A stretch of 37,808 bases of DNA, taken from Deltaproteobacteria bacterium. GTDB taxonomy: Bacteria; Desulfobacterota; Desulfarculia; Adiutricales; Adiutricaceae. Shown here piece by piece: positions 10,764 to 19,672 of this stretch (position 1 is its first letter; each line of letters opens with the position of its first letter). The stretch is taken from assembly GCA_031278635.1 (NCBI GenBank), contig JAITKA010000152.1, positions 1 through 37,808 on the forward strand, read 5' to 3'. Below the pieces are notes generated by a model that did no database searches, was not told where the DNA came from, and was given only the letters and a program-made list of their open reading frames with translations. A program made the position numbers and the translations under genes.

Positions 10764-13340
10764 TCAGTTGGCGCCGTGGCAATGCTTGTATTTTTTGCCC
10801 GAGCCGCAGGGGCAGGGATCGTTTCGGCCGATCTTGGGGGAGGTCCGGGTCACGCCCCCGCTGGGGGTCTCCTGGCCGCCGCCGTCGCCGCCATGGGAGT
10901 AGACCAATTTGGCGCGCCGCCTTTTGGGGAGGGGCGGGGGATCGTAAGTCCCGGTGCCTCGCTCCTCGTCCTCGGCCTCGGCGGCGGCCTCCGTGGGGAC
11001 CCTCAGGCTAAAATTACTGATGTGGAGGACACTTTCTGTCCTTATCCGGGCAACCATCTCCTCGAACATCTCAAAGCCTTCCCTTTGGTACTCCCTTAGG
11101 GGATCCTTCTGGGCGTAGCCCCGAAGGCCGATGCCTTCCTTGAGACGGTCCATGTTTAAAAGGTGATCCTTCCACTGGGAGTCGAGGGCGGAAAGCATGA
11201 GCCAGTTGGCCACCGACTTGAACTTGTCCTCCCCGAAAAGGGCCACCCTTTCATTTAGGTAGTCTTTGGCCCGGTCGAGCACGTAATCCATGCGGGCCTC
11301 GTTCTCGAGGGGCTGAAACTCGTCCCGGACGGGGACGAAGCCGAAGAGCGACCGGCACTCGTTCTCCAGCTCCTTCCAGTTGATATCCTCGGCCTGGTTG
11401 CGCTCGCCGAAGTACTTCAGGACGAACACCTGGGATTCCTCGTCCAGGAGGTCGATCACGTCCTGGATGCTCTCCTTGTTGGTGAGGATGTGGCGACGCT
11501 GGCGATAGATGACCTCCCTTTGGCGGTTCATGACGTCATCATACTCCAAAAGATGCTTTCTGATATCAAAGTTCCGGCTTTCCACTTGCTTTTGGGCAGA
11601 CTCTATGCCCCTAGAGATTATGGTCGATTCGAGCGGCGTGTCCTCGGTCATGCCCACCCTCGACAGGATGCCCGTGAAGCGGTCGCCCCCGAAGATCCGC
11701 ATCAGATCGTCTTCCAGCGACAGGAAAAACAGCGACTCCCCCGGGTCGCCCTGGCGCCCGCTTCGCCCGCGCAGCTGGTTGTCGATGCGCCTGGACTCGT
11801 GGCGCTCGGTGCCCAGGATAAACAGCCCGCCCAGGTCCGGGACCCCCTGCCCCAGGACGATGTCGGTCCCGCGGCCGGCCATGTTGGTCGAGATGGTCAC
11901 CATGCCCGGCTGCCCGGCGTTGGCCACGATCTGGGCCTCCCTTTCGTGGTGCTTGGCGTTCAGGACCTGATGGGGGATGTCCCTGGCCTTCAGGAGCTTC
12001 GAGACCATCTCGGAATTATTTATGGATATGGTGCCCACCAAAACGGGCTGGCCCTTCTTATGGAGCTCCTCGATCTCGTTGACCACGGCCCGGTATTTTT
12101 CCTTGACCGTCCTGTAAACCAGGTCGGTATGGTCCTGGCGGATCATCTTGCGGTGGGTGGGCATGACCGAGACCTCGAGGTTGTAGATTTTCGAGAACTC
12201 GGCCGCCTCGGTATCGGCCGTCCCGGTCATGCCGGCCAGCTTCGAGTACATGCGGAAAAAGTTCTGGAAGGTGATCGAGGCCAGGGTCTGGTTCTCGTTC
12301 TCTATCTTGACCCGCTCCTTGGCCTCCAGGGCCTGGTGGAGGCCGTCCGAGAACCTCCGGCCGGGCATGAGGCGGCCGGTGAACTCGTCGACTATGACCA
12401 CCTTCCCATCGGCCACGATGTAATCCTTGTCCCTCTCGAACAGCGTGTGGGCCTTGAGGGCCTGGCTCAGGTGGTGGAGGACGTCGATGTTGGCGGGCTC
12501 GTAGAGGTTCTTGACGCCCAGGAGCCCCTCGGCCTTGGCCACCCCGTCCTCGGTCAGGATGGAGGAGCGGGCCTTCTCGTCCAGGGTATAGTCCTCGTCC
12601 CGGATCAGCCTGGGGATGACCCTGTTGGCCTTCTCGTAAAGCTCGGTGGTCTCGTCGGTCGGGCCGGATATGATCAAAGGCGTCCTGGCCTCGTCTATCA
12701 AAATAGAGTCAACCTCGTCCACGATGGCGTAATTGAAGCCCCTCTGGACGAACTCGGTTGAATTGAACTTCATGTTGTCGCGCAAATAGTCGAAACCGAA
12801 CTCGTTGTTGGTGCCGTAGGTGACATCCGAGCCGTAGGCCGCCCGGCGCTCCTCCTCGGTCAGTCCGTGGACTATGGTCCCGGTCGTCAGGCCCAGGAAA
12901 CCGTAGATCTGCCCCATCCAGGCGGCGTCGCGCCTTGCCAGGTAATCGTTCACCGTGACCACGTGGACGCCCTTCCCGGTCAGGGCGTTGGCGTAGACCG
13001 GCAAGGTGGCGGCCAGGGTCTTGCCCTCCCCCGTCTTCATCTCGGCGATGCGCCCGGCGTGGAGCGTGAGCCCGCCCATCAGCTGGACGTCGAAATGGCG
13101 CTGCCCCAAAACCCTGGCCCCGGCCTCCCTGACCAGGGCGAAGGCCTCGTTGACCATCGACTCGAGGTCCTCCCCGTTGGCCAGCCGCTCCCTGAAACTG
13201 GCCGTCTGGGCCCCCATCCCGGCGTCAGGGAGCTTCCTGAAGCGCGGCTCCAAGGCGTTTATGGCGTCCACCCTCTCGGCCAGCCGGGCGATTACCCGGT
13301 CGTTGGCCGTGCCGAAAATTTTTCCTAGTATGTTGAACAT
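10764..13340 (-). CDS. secA: Protein translocase ATPase SecA
   Basis: SecA drives preprotein export through SecYEG. The 858 residues are full length. Walker A is MKTGEGKT (101-108), Walker B/DEAD box is VDEVD (207-211), the second nucleotide-binding fold has [13 protein letters not shown] and [24 protein letters not shown], and the C-terminus ends with the zinc-binding SEC-C motif [17 protein letters not shown]. The preprotein cross-linking and helical scaffold domains are intact. It follows the M23 peptidase gene by 144 bases that contain a terminator-like hairpin, so it may have its own promoter. Confidence 0.99.
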   Translation of the reverse strand: MFNILGKIFGTANDRVIARLAERVDAINALEPRFRKLPDAGMGAQTASFRERLANGEDLESMVNEAFALVREAGARVLGQRHFDVQLMGGLTLHAGRIAEMKTGEGKTLAATLPVYANALTGKGVHVVTVNDYLARRDAAWMGQIYGFLGLTTGTIVHGLTEEERRAAYGSDVTYGTNNEFGFDYLRDNMKFNSTEFVQRGFNYAIVDEVDSILIDEARTPLIISGPTDETTELYEKANRVIPRLIRDEDYTLDEKARSSILTEDGVAKAEGLLGVKNLYEPANIDVLHHLSQALKAHTLFERDKDYIVADGKVVIVDEFTGRLMPGRRFSDGLHQALEAKERVKIENENQTLASITFQNFFRMYSKLAGMTGTADTEAAEFSKIYNLEVSVMPTHRKMIRQDHTDLVYRTVKEKYRAVVNEIEELHKKGQPVLVGTISINNSEMVSKLLKARDIPHQVLNAKHHEREAQIVANAGQPGMVTISTNMAGRGTDIVLGQGVPDLGGLFILGTERHESRRIDNQLRGRSGRQGDPGESLFFLSLEDDLMRIFGGDRFTGILSRVGMTEDTPLESTIISRGIESAQKQVESRNFDIRKHLLEYDDVMNRQREVIYRQRRHILTNKESIQDVIDLLDEESQVFVLKYFGERNQAEDINWKELENECRSLFGFVPVRDEFQPLENEARMDYVLDRAKDYLNERVALFGEDKFKSVANWLMLSALDSQWKDHLLNMDRLKEGIGLRGYAQKDPLREYQREGFEMFEEMVARIRTESVLHISNFSLRVPTEAAAEAEDEERGTGTYDPPPLPKRRRAKLVYSHGGDGGGQETPSGGVTRTSPKIGRNDPCPCGSGKKYKHCHGAN

Positions 13341-13391
13341 GTTCGCTACGCGTTCCCGGCCTTCCGTCGCCGGCGGCCTGGTTTAAAACTT

Positions 13392-13421
13392 CCCCGTCCG
13401 GGACGGAGGTCGGGGACGGGG
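13392..13421 (-). terminator. Terminator-like hairpin between the M23 peptidase gene and secA
   Basis: An 8-base stem (CCCCGTCC/GGACGGGG) with a 14-base loop is followed on the minus strand by AAGTTTTAAAC. The T-tract is only four bases, so termination is probably partial. The hairpin lies about 60 bases after the peptidase stop and about 50 bases before the secA start. Confidence 0.4.
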
Positions 13422-13484
13422 TAAACTGCGGTAAAAATTGATTTCTTCGGTGAAATGGACTGCGGTGCCAAAAAGGGGGGGGAA

Positions 13485-14516
13485 TTAGGGGCCTTGCGAC
13501 TTGGCGGTCTTGACTGCCCCGGAGTTGGTTTTGATGAAAACCATGGGGTCCACCGGGACGCCGCCCAGGATGGTCTCGAAATGGAGATGGGGCCCGGTCG
13601 ATCGGCCGGTGTTACCGACCTTGGCTATCTTGTCGCCCCGCTTCACGGTCTGCCCGGCCTCGACCAGGACCTCCGAGAGGTGGGCGTAGCGGGTGACCAG
13701 GCCGAAGCCGTGATCCATCGTGATCATCAGCCCGTAACCGTTACCGGACCAGTCCGCGGTCAAGACCACCCCGGCCGCCGGGGAAAAGACCGGCGTCCCC
13801 ACCGGCCCGGCCAGATCCAGCCCCTGGTGCATGTCCGAGCCCTTGCCGAAGGGGGAGGCGCGGTAGCCGAAACCCGAGGTCATGCGGGCCTTGACCACGG
13901 GCAGCTTGACCGGGGTCGCCGACAAAAGCGCCCCCGAGCCTTCCAAGGCCGAGGTCAGCTCGCTCAGGGCCAGATCGACCCCGGCGGAATTGCGCTCCAG
14001 GCGGTCCAGATCGGCGTGTATGCCCTTGATGGCCTCGGCCGGGTTCCGCCACTTCTGGGCCGGCTCGGCCGTCGCCCCAGGCAAACCGCCCTGGCCCTCC
14101 CGGCCGCCCCAGGTCCAGGCCACCGTCGAGGTCAGGGCCGGCCAAAGCTTCTCCAGGGAGGCCGACTCCGGGAGCCCCAAGAGCCGGTTGTACTCCTGGG
14201 TCAAGAGATCCAGGTTCTTTTCCCTCTCCCTCAGGCCCTCCAGCTTGCGGTCCATGTGCACGAGCCGCTCGCCTATGGCCAGGAGCTGCATGTCCTTGCC
14301 CGCGTTCTGGCTTTTGAGGATCTCAAGCTCCATGCCCTGGTTCTTGACCCCGCCAAAGGACAGCCAGGAGTAGAGCGAATAGATGGCCATGGACCCGAAG
14401 ACCAAAACCGCCAAGAAAACCAGCACGGTCAAACGCCAGACCGAGGCCGAAAAACTCTTAACCGAGGGAACCCCATCACCCTCGCTCATAACGCATATCC
14501 GGAAACGACGTGCCAT
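13485..14516 (-). CDS. Membrane-anchored M23 (LytM-type) murein endopeptidase
   Basis: A 343-residue cell-wall hydrolase. A cytoplasmic N-terminus of about 27 residues leads to one membrane helix (28-48), then a periplasmic coiled coil (about 55-115). The C-terminal LytM domain (about 205-330) has a complete zinc site: H230 and D234 in MHQGLDLAG, catalytic H279 in YAHLS, and H310/H312 in GPHLHFE. All catalytic positions are present, so it should be an active DD-endopeptidase rather than an EnvC/NlpD-type activator. An internal ATG at 14489 is possible but neither start has a clear ribosome site. It is transcribed toward secA and divergently from pssA. Confidence 0.92.
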   Translation of the reverse strand: MARRFRICVMSEGDGVPSVKSFSASVWRLTVLVFLAVLVFGSMAIYSLYSWLSFGGVKNQGMELEILKSQNAGKDMQLLAIGERLVHMDRKLEGLREREKNLDLLTQEYNRLLGLPESASLEKLWPALTSTVAWTWGGREGQGGLPGATAEPAQKWRNPAEAIKGIHADLDRLERNSAGVDLALSELTSALEGSGALLSATPVKLPVVKARMTSGFGYRASPFGKGSDMHQGLDLAGPVGTPVFSPAAGVVLTADWSGNGYGLMITMDHGFGLVTRYAHLSEVLVEAGQTVKRGDKIAKVGNTGRSTGPHLHFETILGGVPVDPMVFIKTNSGAVKTAKSQGP

Positions 14517-14996
14517 ATCCTAAACTAACTTTCCTCCAAAAACCACCCATCGACTTGAGACGGCTTTTTTTATGACCTTTGGATTCTATCAAACGGTACC
14601 CCATTTGGCAACCCAAAAATACCTTTCCCCCTTTCATAAATTAGTCTAAATTCTAATAATTTACTCTCAACTGGCCTCGATATCCCGGGACATTCGAGGC
14701 AATGAACCACTAGTCCAACGGCAACTGGACCAGATTTGCCGACCTTATGTGCCGACTTAAAACCGGTCTAGGCATTGATTCCGTTTTGGTGTATCCTTTG
14801 GCCAACGAGCGAACATGCCCTTGACCCGCCCCCGCCCATTTTATTTGACCGATTCCCATTCCCAGGCCCCCCGGGCCTGGTAATGGGCCTCCCGGAAAAA
14901 CGAAAAACCGCCCCGTCGCCCCCGACCCGTGTTATCATGGAAAAATCGCGGGCCGGGGTCGGCCCCAAACCCGCCATCCAAATTTTAGGAGCTCAA
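14517..14996. other. Divergent intergenic region between the M23 peptidase gene and pssA
   Basis: This 480-base gap is where the left minus-strand block meets the right plus-strand block. The left two-thirds are AT-rich and presumably carry back-to-back promoters; I could not choose clear boxes. The right third is C-rich and holds the strong hairpin at 14855-14887. An upstream in-frame extension of pssA starting at 14775 runs through this DNA but has no ribosome site and unlikely composition. Confidence 0.45.
14855..14887 (+). promoter_or_regulatory. Long stem-loop in the pssA leader
   Basis: CCCATT-C-CCAGGCCC, a three-base CCC loop and GGGCCTGG-T-AATGGG form a 14-pair stem with one mismatch. 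It ends 109 bases before the pssA ATG and has no following T-run. It could be a leader structure of the pssA message or a Rho-assisted terminator for upstream transcripts. Confidence 0.4.
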
Positions 14997-15833
14997 ATGT
15001 CGCAAAAAAGAAAACGTCTTGAAAGAAGAAAGGCGATATATATATTTCCTAATCTTTTTACGACTATGAGTCTTTTTTTTGGCTTTTATGCTATCATGAG
15101 CGCCATACAAGGCCGTTTTTCCCTGGCCGCCTATTTGATTTTAGTCGCGACCGTCATGGACGGCCTGGACGGGACGGTGGCCCGCATGACCAAAACCACC
15201 AGCCTTTTCGGGGTCGAGTACGATTCCCTGTCGGATCTCCTGTCCTTCTGCGCCGCCCCCAGCATCCTTATGTATCTGTGGGCCCTCAAGCCCCAAAACC
15301 TGCACTTCGCCTTCGTGCCCGCCCCCGACGAGCAACGGATGGGGCTGGGCCTCATCGCCGCCTTCATTTTCCTGGCCTGCGGGGCCCTGCGCCTGGCCCG
15401 CTTCAACGTCTCGGTCGGCCACCGCGACCCGGGCTTCTTCCAGGGCCTCCCGACCACCGCCGCCGCGGCCATAGTCTCCGCCGCCGTCCTCTGGCATTAC
15501 CGCCTGCCGGGCATGGTCGTGAAACCCAACGGCCTGATCGCCCTGGTCTTCATCGTGGCCCTGGCCTTCCTGATGGTCTCAAATCTCGACTTTTTTAGCC
15601 TAAAGCACAGGATATTCACCAAAAACAACCACCCATTCGAAACTCTGGCCATAATAATCATCATCCTGGGCTTCGTCATCGTCAAGGCCAAGACCCTGCT
15701 CCTGCCCATGGCCATCGTCTACCTGGCCCTGGCCCCCATCATAACCATCGTCAGGCGCATCCGGCGGGGCCCGGACCTCGCCAAGCCCCCCGACCCCGAC
15801 CCCGAGGCCGAGGAGCCCAAGGCGGAGGACTGA
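14997..15833 (+). CDS. pssA: CDP-diacylglycerol-serine O-phosphatidyltransferase
   Basis: Phosphatidylserine synthase transfers a phosphatidyl group from CDP-diacylglycerol to L-serine, the first step toward phosphatidylethanolamine. The complete CDP-alcohol phosphotransferase signature is present: D55-x2-D58-G-x2-A62-R63-x8-G72-x3-D76-x3-D80. About eight membrane helices follow, and there is a hydrophilic Pro/Glu-rich tail. The ATG at 14997 has AGGAG six bases upstream and begins MSQKRKRLERRKAIYIFPN, the usual N-terminus of the Bacillus-type (type II) integral membrane enzyme. The length of 278 residues fits that family. Confidence 0.95.
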   Translation: MSQKRKRLERRKAIYIFPNLFTTMSLFFGFYAIMSAIQGRFSLAAYLILVATVMDGLDGTVARMTKTTSLFGVEYDSLSDLLSFCAAPSILMYLWALKPQNLHFAFVPAPDEQRMGLGLIAAFIFLACGALRLARFNVSVGHRDPGFFQGLPTTAAAAIVSAAVLWHYRLPGMVVKPNGLIALVFIVALAFLMVSNLDFFSLKHRIFTKNNHPFETLAIIIIILGFVIVKAKTLLLPMAIVYLALAPIITIVRRIRRGPDLAKPPDPDPEAEEPKAED

Positions 15834-16123
15834 CCCTTCGGTTCAAAGGGACCCAAACGCGAGGACAAAGGCCCCCCTCAGGCCCCTTTCTCGCATCCCC
15901 CGGTACCGCCATTGTCAGCCACGTCCTTTGACAAGGCTTTGCTTTTTTGGCGACGCTCTTTGGATTAAACTTTTTTTTGACCTACTTTTTGACACCTGTA
16001 AGACTTTATGATCCGGCTATACCATAATTAAAAAAATATGTTATAATATTTCAGAAAAATTTATCCCTGACCAAGGGCCGGCCCCCAGGTTCGGCCTTTG
16101 CATACCCATTTGATTTAAGTTAA

Positions 16124-17302
16124 ATGACCCTGACCCCGCTATCCGGGGGCCTACTGGCCATAAGCGTATTCATCGCCGCGACTATCGCCTGGAACCTGAC
16201 CCGTACCAAAAGGCGGATAGCCGGCTCCAGCGGCCCCAAGCGCTTCCCGCGCCCGAGTAACCGACCGATCCGGCCCCCCGCCCGGGCCCAGGCCCGGGCG
16301 GCCAAGCCCGGGTTCAAGGCCGTGGCCATCTGGGGCACGGCGGCGGCCCTGATCGCCTGGGTGGCCCTGTCCCTGGCCAACCCGGCCAAGGCCCCGGAAA
16401 GCCCGGCCCAGGCCCAGGAAGGCACGGGGACCCTCGAGCCCCCGCCGGCCAGGGCCTCCCTGCCCTCGTACTCCGGCACCCTGAGCCCGCCCCCGCCGCC
16501 GGGCTCCCTGACCCCGCCGGCCCCCGAGCCCGCGCCCGAGGCGCCCCCGGCCCCCTTCGCGCCGCCCAACCCCCTTCGCGCCGCCGGCCAGCCCAACATC
16601 AAGACCGCGGCCCTTTCCATCTCCAACCCGGCCCCGGAACCGGCCGGGCCGCTAAGCACCTTCGCCCCCGAGGACCAGGCCTTCGTCCCGAGCGCCGACG
16701 GCGCCATCGGCGAGTCGGCCACGGCCATGGCCCCCGGCGTCAGCCGCATGGAGCTCCTCGGCCGGACCCTTCTCCCGCCCAAGGAGGCCAAGCGGGCCAA
16801 GGTCCTGGCCCCGACCCCCGAGCGCCCGAGGCTCGTGCCCCAGGAGCCCGCCCCCGCGGCACCCCAGGCTACGCGGCCCTCCCCGGCGGAATCCCGGCCG
16901 GCCCAACCGATCCCGATCCCGCCGCCCCAGGAACCCTCGGCCCTCCCGGCCTCCCGGGCCACCCAGACCCCCGTGGCCCCGGACCCGCCGGCCGAGCCTA
17001 GGCCCCGCCCGGCGGCAAGCCCGCCCCCCCTGTCCGACCCCTACGCCACCGGCTCGGTCACCTACACCGTGCTGCTGGGTTCCTTCGGCAAGGCCGAGAA
17101 CGCCGAGCGCCTCCGGCTCAGGATGATCGAGGCCGGGCTCCCGGTCTCCGTGGCCGCGGTCACCGCCCAGGACAACAAGGTCTGGTACAGGGTCATGAGC
17201 GGCAATTTCGACACCCAAAGCGAGGCCGATTCCTACGGCCGGGAACTGAAGCAAAAAAACCTCACGGACCAGACGTTCATATTCAAGAATAGCGGCCAAT
17301 GA
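16124..17302 (+). CDS. Proline-rich SPOR-domain membrane protein
   Basis: A 392-residue protein with two predicted membrane helices (about 7-23 and 65-84) joined by an Arg/Lys-rich loop, which by the positive-inside rule places the loop in the cytoplasm and the rest in the periplasm. Residues about 95-305 are dominated by Pro, Ala and Glu and look like a wall-spanning linker. The C-terminal SPOR domain (about 308-388, VTYTVLLGSFGKAENAERLRLRM ... WYRVMSGNFDTQSEADSYG) binds denuded glycan strands at division sites in known members. The ATG has no clear ribosome site. The gene is followed 62 bases later by the fumarase gene. A cell-division or wall-remodelling role is inferred from SPOR only. 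Confidence 0.85.
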   Translation: MTLTPLSGGLLAISVFIAATIAWNLTRTKRRIAGSSGPKRFPRPSNRPIRPPARAQARAAKPGFKAVAIWGTAAALIAWVALSLANPAKAPESPAQAQEGTGTLEPPPARASLPSYSGTLSPPPPPGSLTPPAPEPAPEAPPAPFAPPNPLRAAGQPNIKTAALSISNPAPEPAGPLSTFAPEDQAFVPSADGAIGESATAMAPGVSRMELLGRTLLPPKEAKRAKVLAPTPERPRLVPQEPAPAAPQATRPSPAESRPAQPIPIPPPQEPSALPASRATQTPVAPDPPAEPRPRPAASPPPLSDPYATGSVTYTVLLGSFGKAENAERLRLRMIEAGLPVSVAAVTAQDNKVWYRVMSGNFDTQSEADSYGRELKQKNLTDQTFIFKNSGQ

Positions 17303-17364
17303 TACCCCCAATCCCCAAACCCGGCGCCGGCCCCCGTCCGCCCCTTAGACCCTAAACAGGAGAC

Positions 17365-18204
17365 ATGCGCTACCTATCCACCGACGCCATCGGCGCCAAG
17401 GTCCATTCCCTTTTCCTTTCCTCGGCCTTCCGGTTGCCCGAAAAGGTCAAGGCGAGCCTGGCCAGGGCCCTCTCCGGGGAGCCTTCCGAGCAGGGCCGCG
17501 CCGTCCTTGAAACCCTGGTCAAAAACCACACCCTGGCCGAGAATTCCTCCGTCCCCCTCTGCCAGGACACCGGCCTCGCCCAGGTCATAATCGAGCTGGG
17601 CCAGGGCGTGGCCCTCGAGGGCCCGCCCCTTTCCGAGGCCGTCGAGGCCGGCATGCGCCGGGCCTACGCCGAGGGTTTTTTGCGAAAATCCACCTGCCAT
17701 CCCCTGGACCGCCACAACAGGGGCGACAACAGCCCGGCCAGCCTGGAGACCATAATAGTCCCCGGCGACCGGGTCAGGATCATCGTCCTGGCCAAGGGCG
17801 GCGGCTGCGACAACAAAAGCCGCCTGACCAACCTCTCCCCCACCGCCTCCCGGCGCTCGATAACCCAGGCCATCGCCGCCCTGACCCTCGAGGCCGGCCC
17901 CGACGCCTGCCCGCCCTACTGCCTGGGCGTGGCCATAGGCGGCAGCTTCGAGTCGGCCCCTCGCCTCGCCCGCCGGGCCCTGGCCGACCTCTGGGAAGAC
18001 CCGCCCATGGACCCCGGGGAGGAGGACCTGGCTTCCGAGATCCTCGCCCTCATAAACTCCTCCGGCCTCGGCCCCATGGGCCTCGGCGGCCGGACGACCG
18101 CCCTGGGCCTGCGCCTCAAACTCTACCCCTGCCACCTGGCCTCGCTTCCCGTGGCGGTCAACGTCAACTGCCATTCCCTCCGCACCGCCAGGGCCGTCAT
18201 CTAG
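17365..18204 (+). CDS. Class I fumarate hydratase (fumarase/tartrate dehydratase) alpha subunit
   Basis: The N-terminal half of the oxygen-sensitive [4Fe-4S] fumarase of the TCA cycle, which in two-subunit enzymes pairs with a beta subunit. Family motifs are clear: PLCQDTG (C66), CPPYCLGVAIGG (C182), GLGPMGLGGRTTALG (234-248) and HLASLPVAVNVNCHS (C269). C66, C182 and C269 are the likely cluster ligands. The family motif usually reading GGGSEN is GGGCDN here (C148). An extra cysteine also occurs at 186. AGGAG precedes the ATG. No beta subunit gene follows; the next 1.5 kb has no gene. Fumarate versus tartrate specificity cannot be decided from the sequence. Confidence 0.88.
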   Translation: MRYLSTDAIGAKVHSLFLSSAFRLPEKVKASLARALSGEPSEQGRAVLETLVKNHTLAENSSVPLCQDTGLAQVIIELGQGVALEGPPLSEAVEAGMRRAYAEGFLRKSTCHPLDRHNRGDNSPASLETIIVPGDRVRIIVLAKGGGCDNKSRLTNLSPTASRRSITQAIAALTLEAGPDACPPYCLGVAIGGSFESAPRLARRALADLWEDPPMDPGEEDLASEILALINSSGLGPMGLGGRTTALGLRLKLYPCHLASLPVAVNVNCHSLRTARAVI

Positions 18205-18210
18205 CCCTGG

Positions 18211-18224
18211 CCCAGGCGCCTGGG
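18211..18224 (+). terminator. Palindrome just after the fumarase alpha gene
   Basis: The perfect palindrome CCCAGGCGCCTGGG lies 6 bases after the stop codon and is followed by GTCTTAAAAATCC. The T-run is poor, so this is a weak intrinsic terminator candidate or a message-end structure. Confidence 0.3.
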
Positions 18225-18536
18225 GTCTTAAAAATCCATGGCCACCCCGCGCCCTCGCTCGCTTTTCCCCGCCCGTTCAAAAATCCAACATTTAGCCTAA
18301 GGTCTGGATTTTACCAATTTGAGTCTTGGCGGGAAGCCTAAATGCCCGCATATGGCTAAATTTTACCCAAACGTTGTCTTAATTTTGTGCCAGCGTGCCA
18401 GGATTTCTTGAATATAATAACGCAACAAAAGTTCAGTAATTTTCTTGAGACGTAATTCTCCTAAAACCAGGGACCCGGAGCGACATTTTACCATGCCCCC
18501 CCGGGTCCCCATTAAAACCCTCCGGCGCCCCATGGA

Positions 18537-18561
18537 CCACCGGGGAAACCTCCCCCGGTGG
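18537..18561. other. Perfect 9-bp stem-loop
   Basis: CCACCGGGG and CCCCGGTGG are separated by AAACCTC. It lies 8 bases before the next inverted-repeat element at 18569-18612. Function unknown. Confidence 0.35.
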
Positions 18562-18568
18562 CCCCACG

Positions 18569-18612
18569 ATTCGGCGCCCCCCAGGCGATAGCCGAATGAC
18601 CCGCCTGGGGGG
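18569..18612. other. Mutually exclusive stem-loop pair
   Basis: Two interlocking stems use overlapping sequence. ATTCGGC (18569-18575) pairs with GCCGAAT (18591-18597), while CCCCCCAGGCG (18577-18587) pairs with CGCCTGGGGGG (18602-18612). They cannot both form, which is the geometry of an attenuator or switch. No gene directly follows on either strand. Confidence 0.35.
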
Positions 18613-18775
18613 GAAACTCCCAACTTTTGGGCCTGGCCCAAAGCAAGGACTCCCGCGCCAACCCGGGAGGAAGGCATGACGGTGGCACCGAGATAGAAGG
18701 TCCCAGGACTTGGGCGAACGAACGGGCCGCCCTCGCGACCCCGGCAAACCAACGGGGCCACGGGACGCGGCCAAT

Positions 18776-18836
18776 AACCCACCGGGGTCTTTCCGGGCCA
18801 CCGACCACCAACCCACTGGGGTCTTTCCGGGCCACC
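18776..18836. repeat. 27-base direct repeat, two copies
   Basis: Copies at 18776-18802 and 18810-18836 differ at one base and share GGGGTCTTTCCGGGCCACC. Seven bases separate them. They lie in C-rich non-coding DNA; origin unknown. Confidence 0.6.
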
Positions 18837-19220
18837 AAACCAACACCCCCCAGTTGGGCCAACCCGGTTAGACCCCGTGGACCAAAAATCCCGGGGGCCA
18901 AAAAAAACCCCCTCGCGACCATAACCGTGCGGCCACCCTTTCCAAGTGGGCCCAAAAGAAAACCTTTCACCATTACCAGCTATATTTCATTGCCCAAAAC
19001 CACGCTATTATCCCATAACTTGTAATCCACCAAACATATTATATTTAAAAAACCGGCCAATTATTTGGCAATTTCAAGAATGTCACAACAGGCATAAAAT
19101 TTCAAAAAGACTTAAAATTACCAGTTAAATGTCTGAATATTATTCCACTTATCGGCCTCGAATCGCCTAAAATTAGAATTATCCGGCCAGACCCATTTGG
19201 AGCCCCATCGACAACCCCAC

Positions 19221-19298
19221 GGCAAGGTTACGAGCCAAGGTTACAAGCCAAGGTTACAAGCTAAGGTTATGAGCCAAGGTTACAAGCTAAGGTTATGA
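19221..19298. repeat. 13-base tandem repeat, six units
   Basis: Six consecutive 13-base units of the type GCCAAGGTTACAA, alternating toward the end with GCTAAGGTTATGA. Thirteen is not a multiple of three and no gene runs through it. It lies about 375 bases before the response regulator start. The unit length is close to 10.5-base helical phasing plus a little, so phased protein binding is not obvious. Confidence 0.75.
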
Positions 19299-19580
19299 CT
19301 TCGGGCGGCGAAATTGCCATCCCGCGATCCCACCGTGGCGATCCACCACTTGGCCAAGGCCACCGCGCCCGCCCCGGCCCAACCCGGCGGACGGGACCCC
19401 AAAGACTTTTTCAAGATCTCCGACGATACCCCTTCAAACTCGCGCCTTTAAAGGGACACCAAAGAAGATCTTGTTCCCCCCCGGCGACCCAAGCTGTCTT
19501 TGAACAGAGCCAGTGATTCCCAGGGAAGCCATTGCAATCGTGACCCTTCTATACCTTCCGCTATCCCACAAGAACCTGCC

Positions 19581-19606
19581 GTCCGCCGACAATAAAGTCG
19601 GCGGAC
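19581..19606 (+). promoter_or_regulatory. Perfect 10-bp stem-loop upstream of the response regulator
   Basis: GTCCGCCGAC, loop AATAAA, GTCGGCGGAC. It ends 66 bases before the ATG at 19673. There is no T-run, so it is more likely a leader structure or protein site than an intrinsic terminator. Confidence 0.4.
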
Positions 19607-19672
19607 GCGCGCGGCCTTACCGATTCACCGGGACCGGAATCCATTGGTTCCTGCGACCGAAATCATCAGATA

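Larger units (their letters stand above)
18205..19672. other. 1.5-kb region without a convincing gene, rich in hairpins and repeats
   Basis: Several overlapping open frames exist between 18363 and 19870 on both strands, but they lack ribosome sites, domains and the codon pattern of the neighbouring genes. The part from about 18480 to 18960 is strongly C-rich on the plus strand; the part from about 18960 to 19190 is AT-rich. Listed separately are a palindrome after the fumarase gene, two stem-loop elements at 18.5-18.6 kb, a 27-base direct repeat, a 13-base tandem repeat and a hairpin before the response regulator. I found no remnant of a fumarase beta subunit. Confidence 0.45.

Noticed and set aside
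11490-12761. Plus-strand open frame of 423 residues inside secA
   Set aside because: Lies wholly antisense to conserved SecA domains.
14517-14996. Switch of gene strand as a possible replication origin or terminus
   Set aside because: The base bias follows codon usage of the genes on each side; no DnaA boxes or dif-like site were seen.
18363-18973. Three overlapping minus-strand open frames in the region after the fumarase gene
   Set aside because: No ribosome sites, no domains, low-complexity Gly/Pro/Arg composition; more likely chance frames in C-rich DNA.
19221-19298. Tandem repeat considered as a CRISPR array
   Set aside because: Units are 13 bases with no spacers and no cas genes are near.
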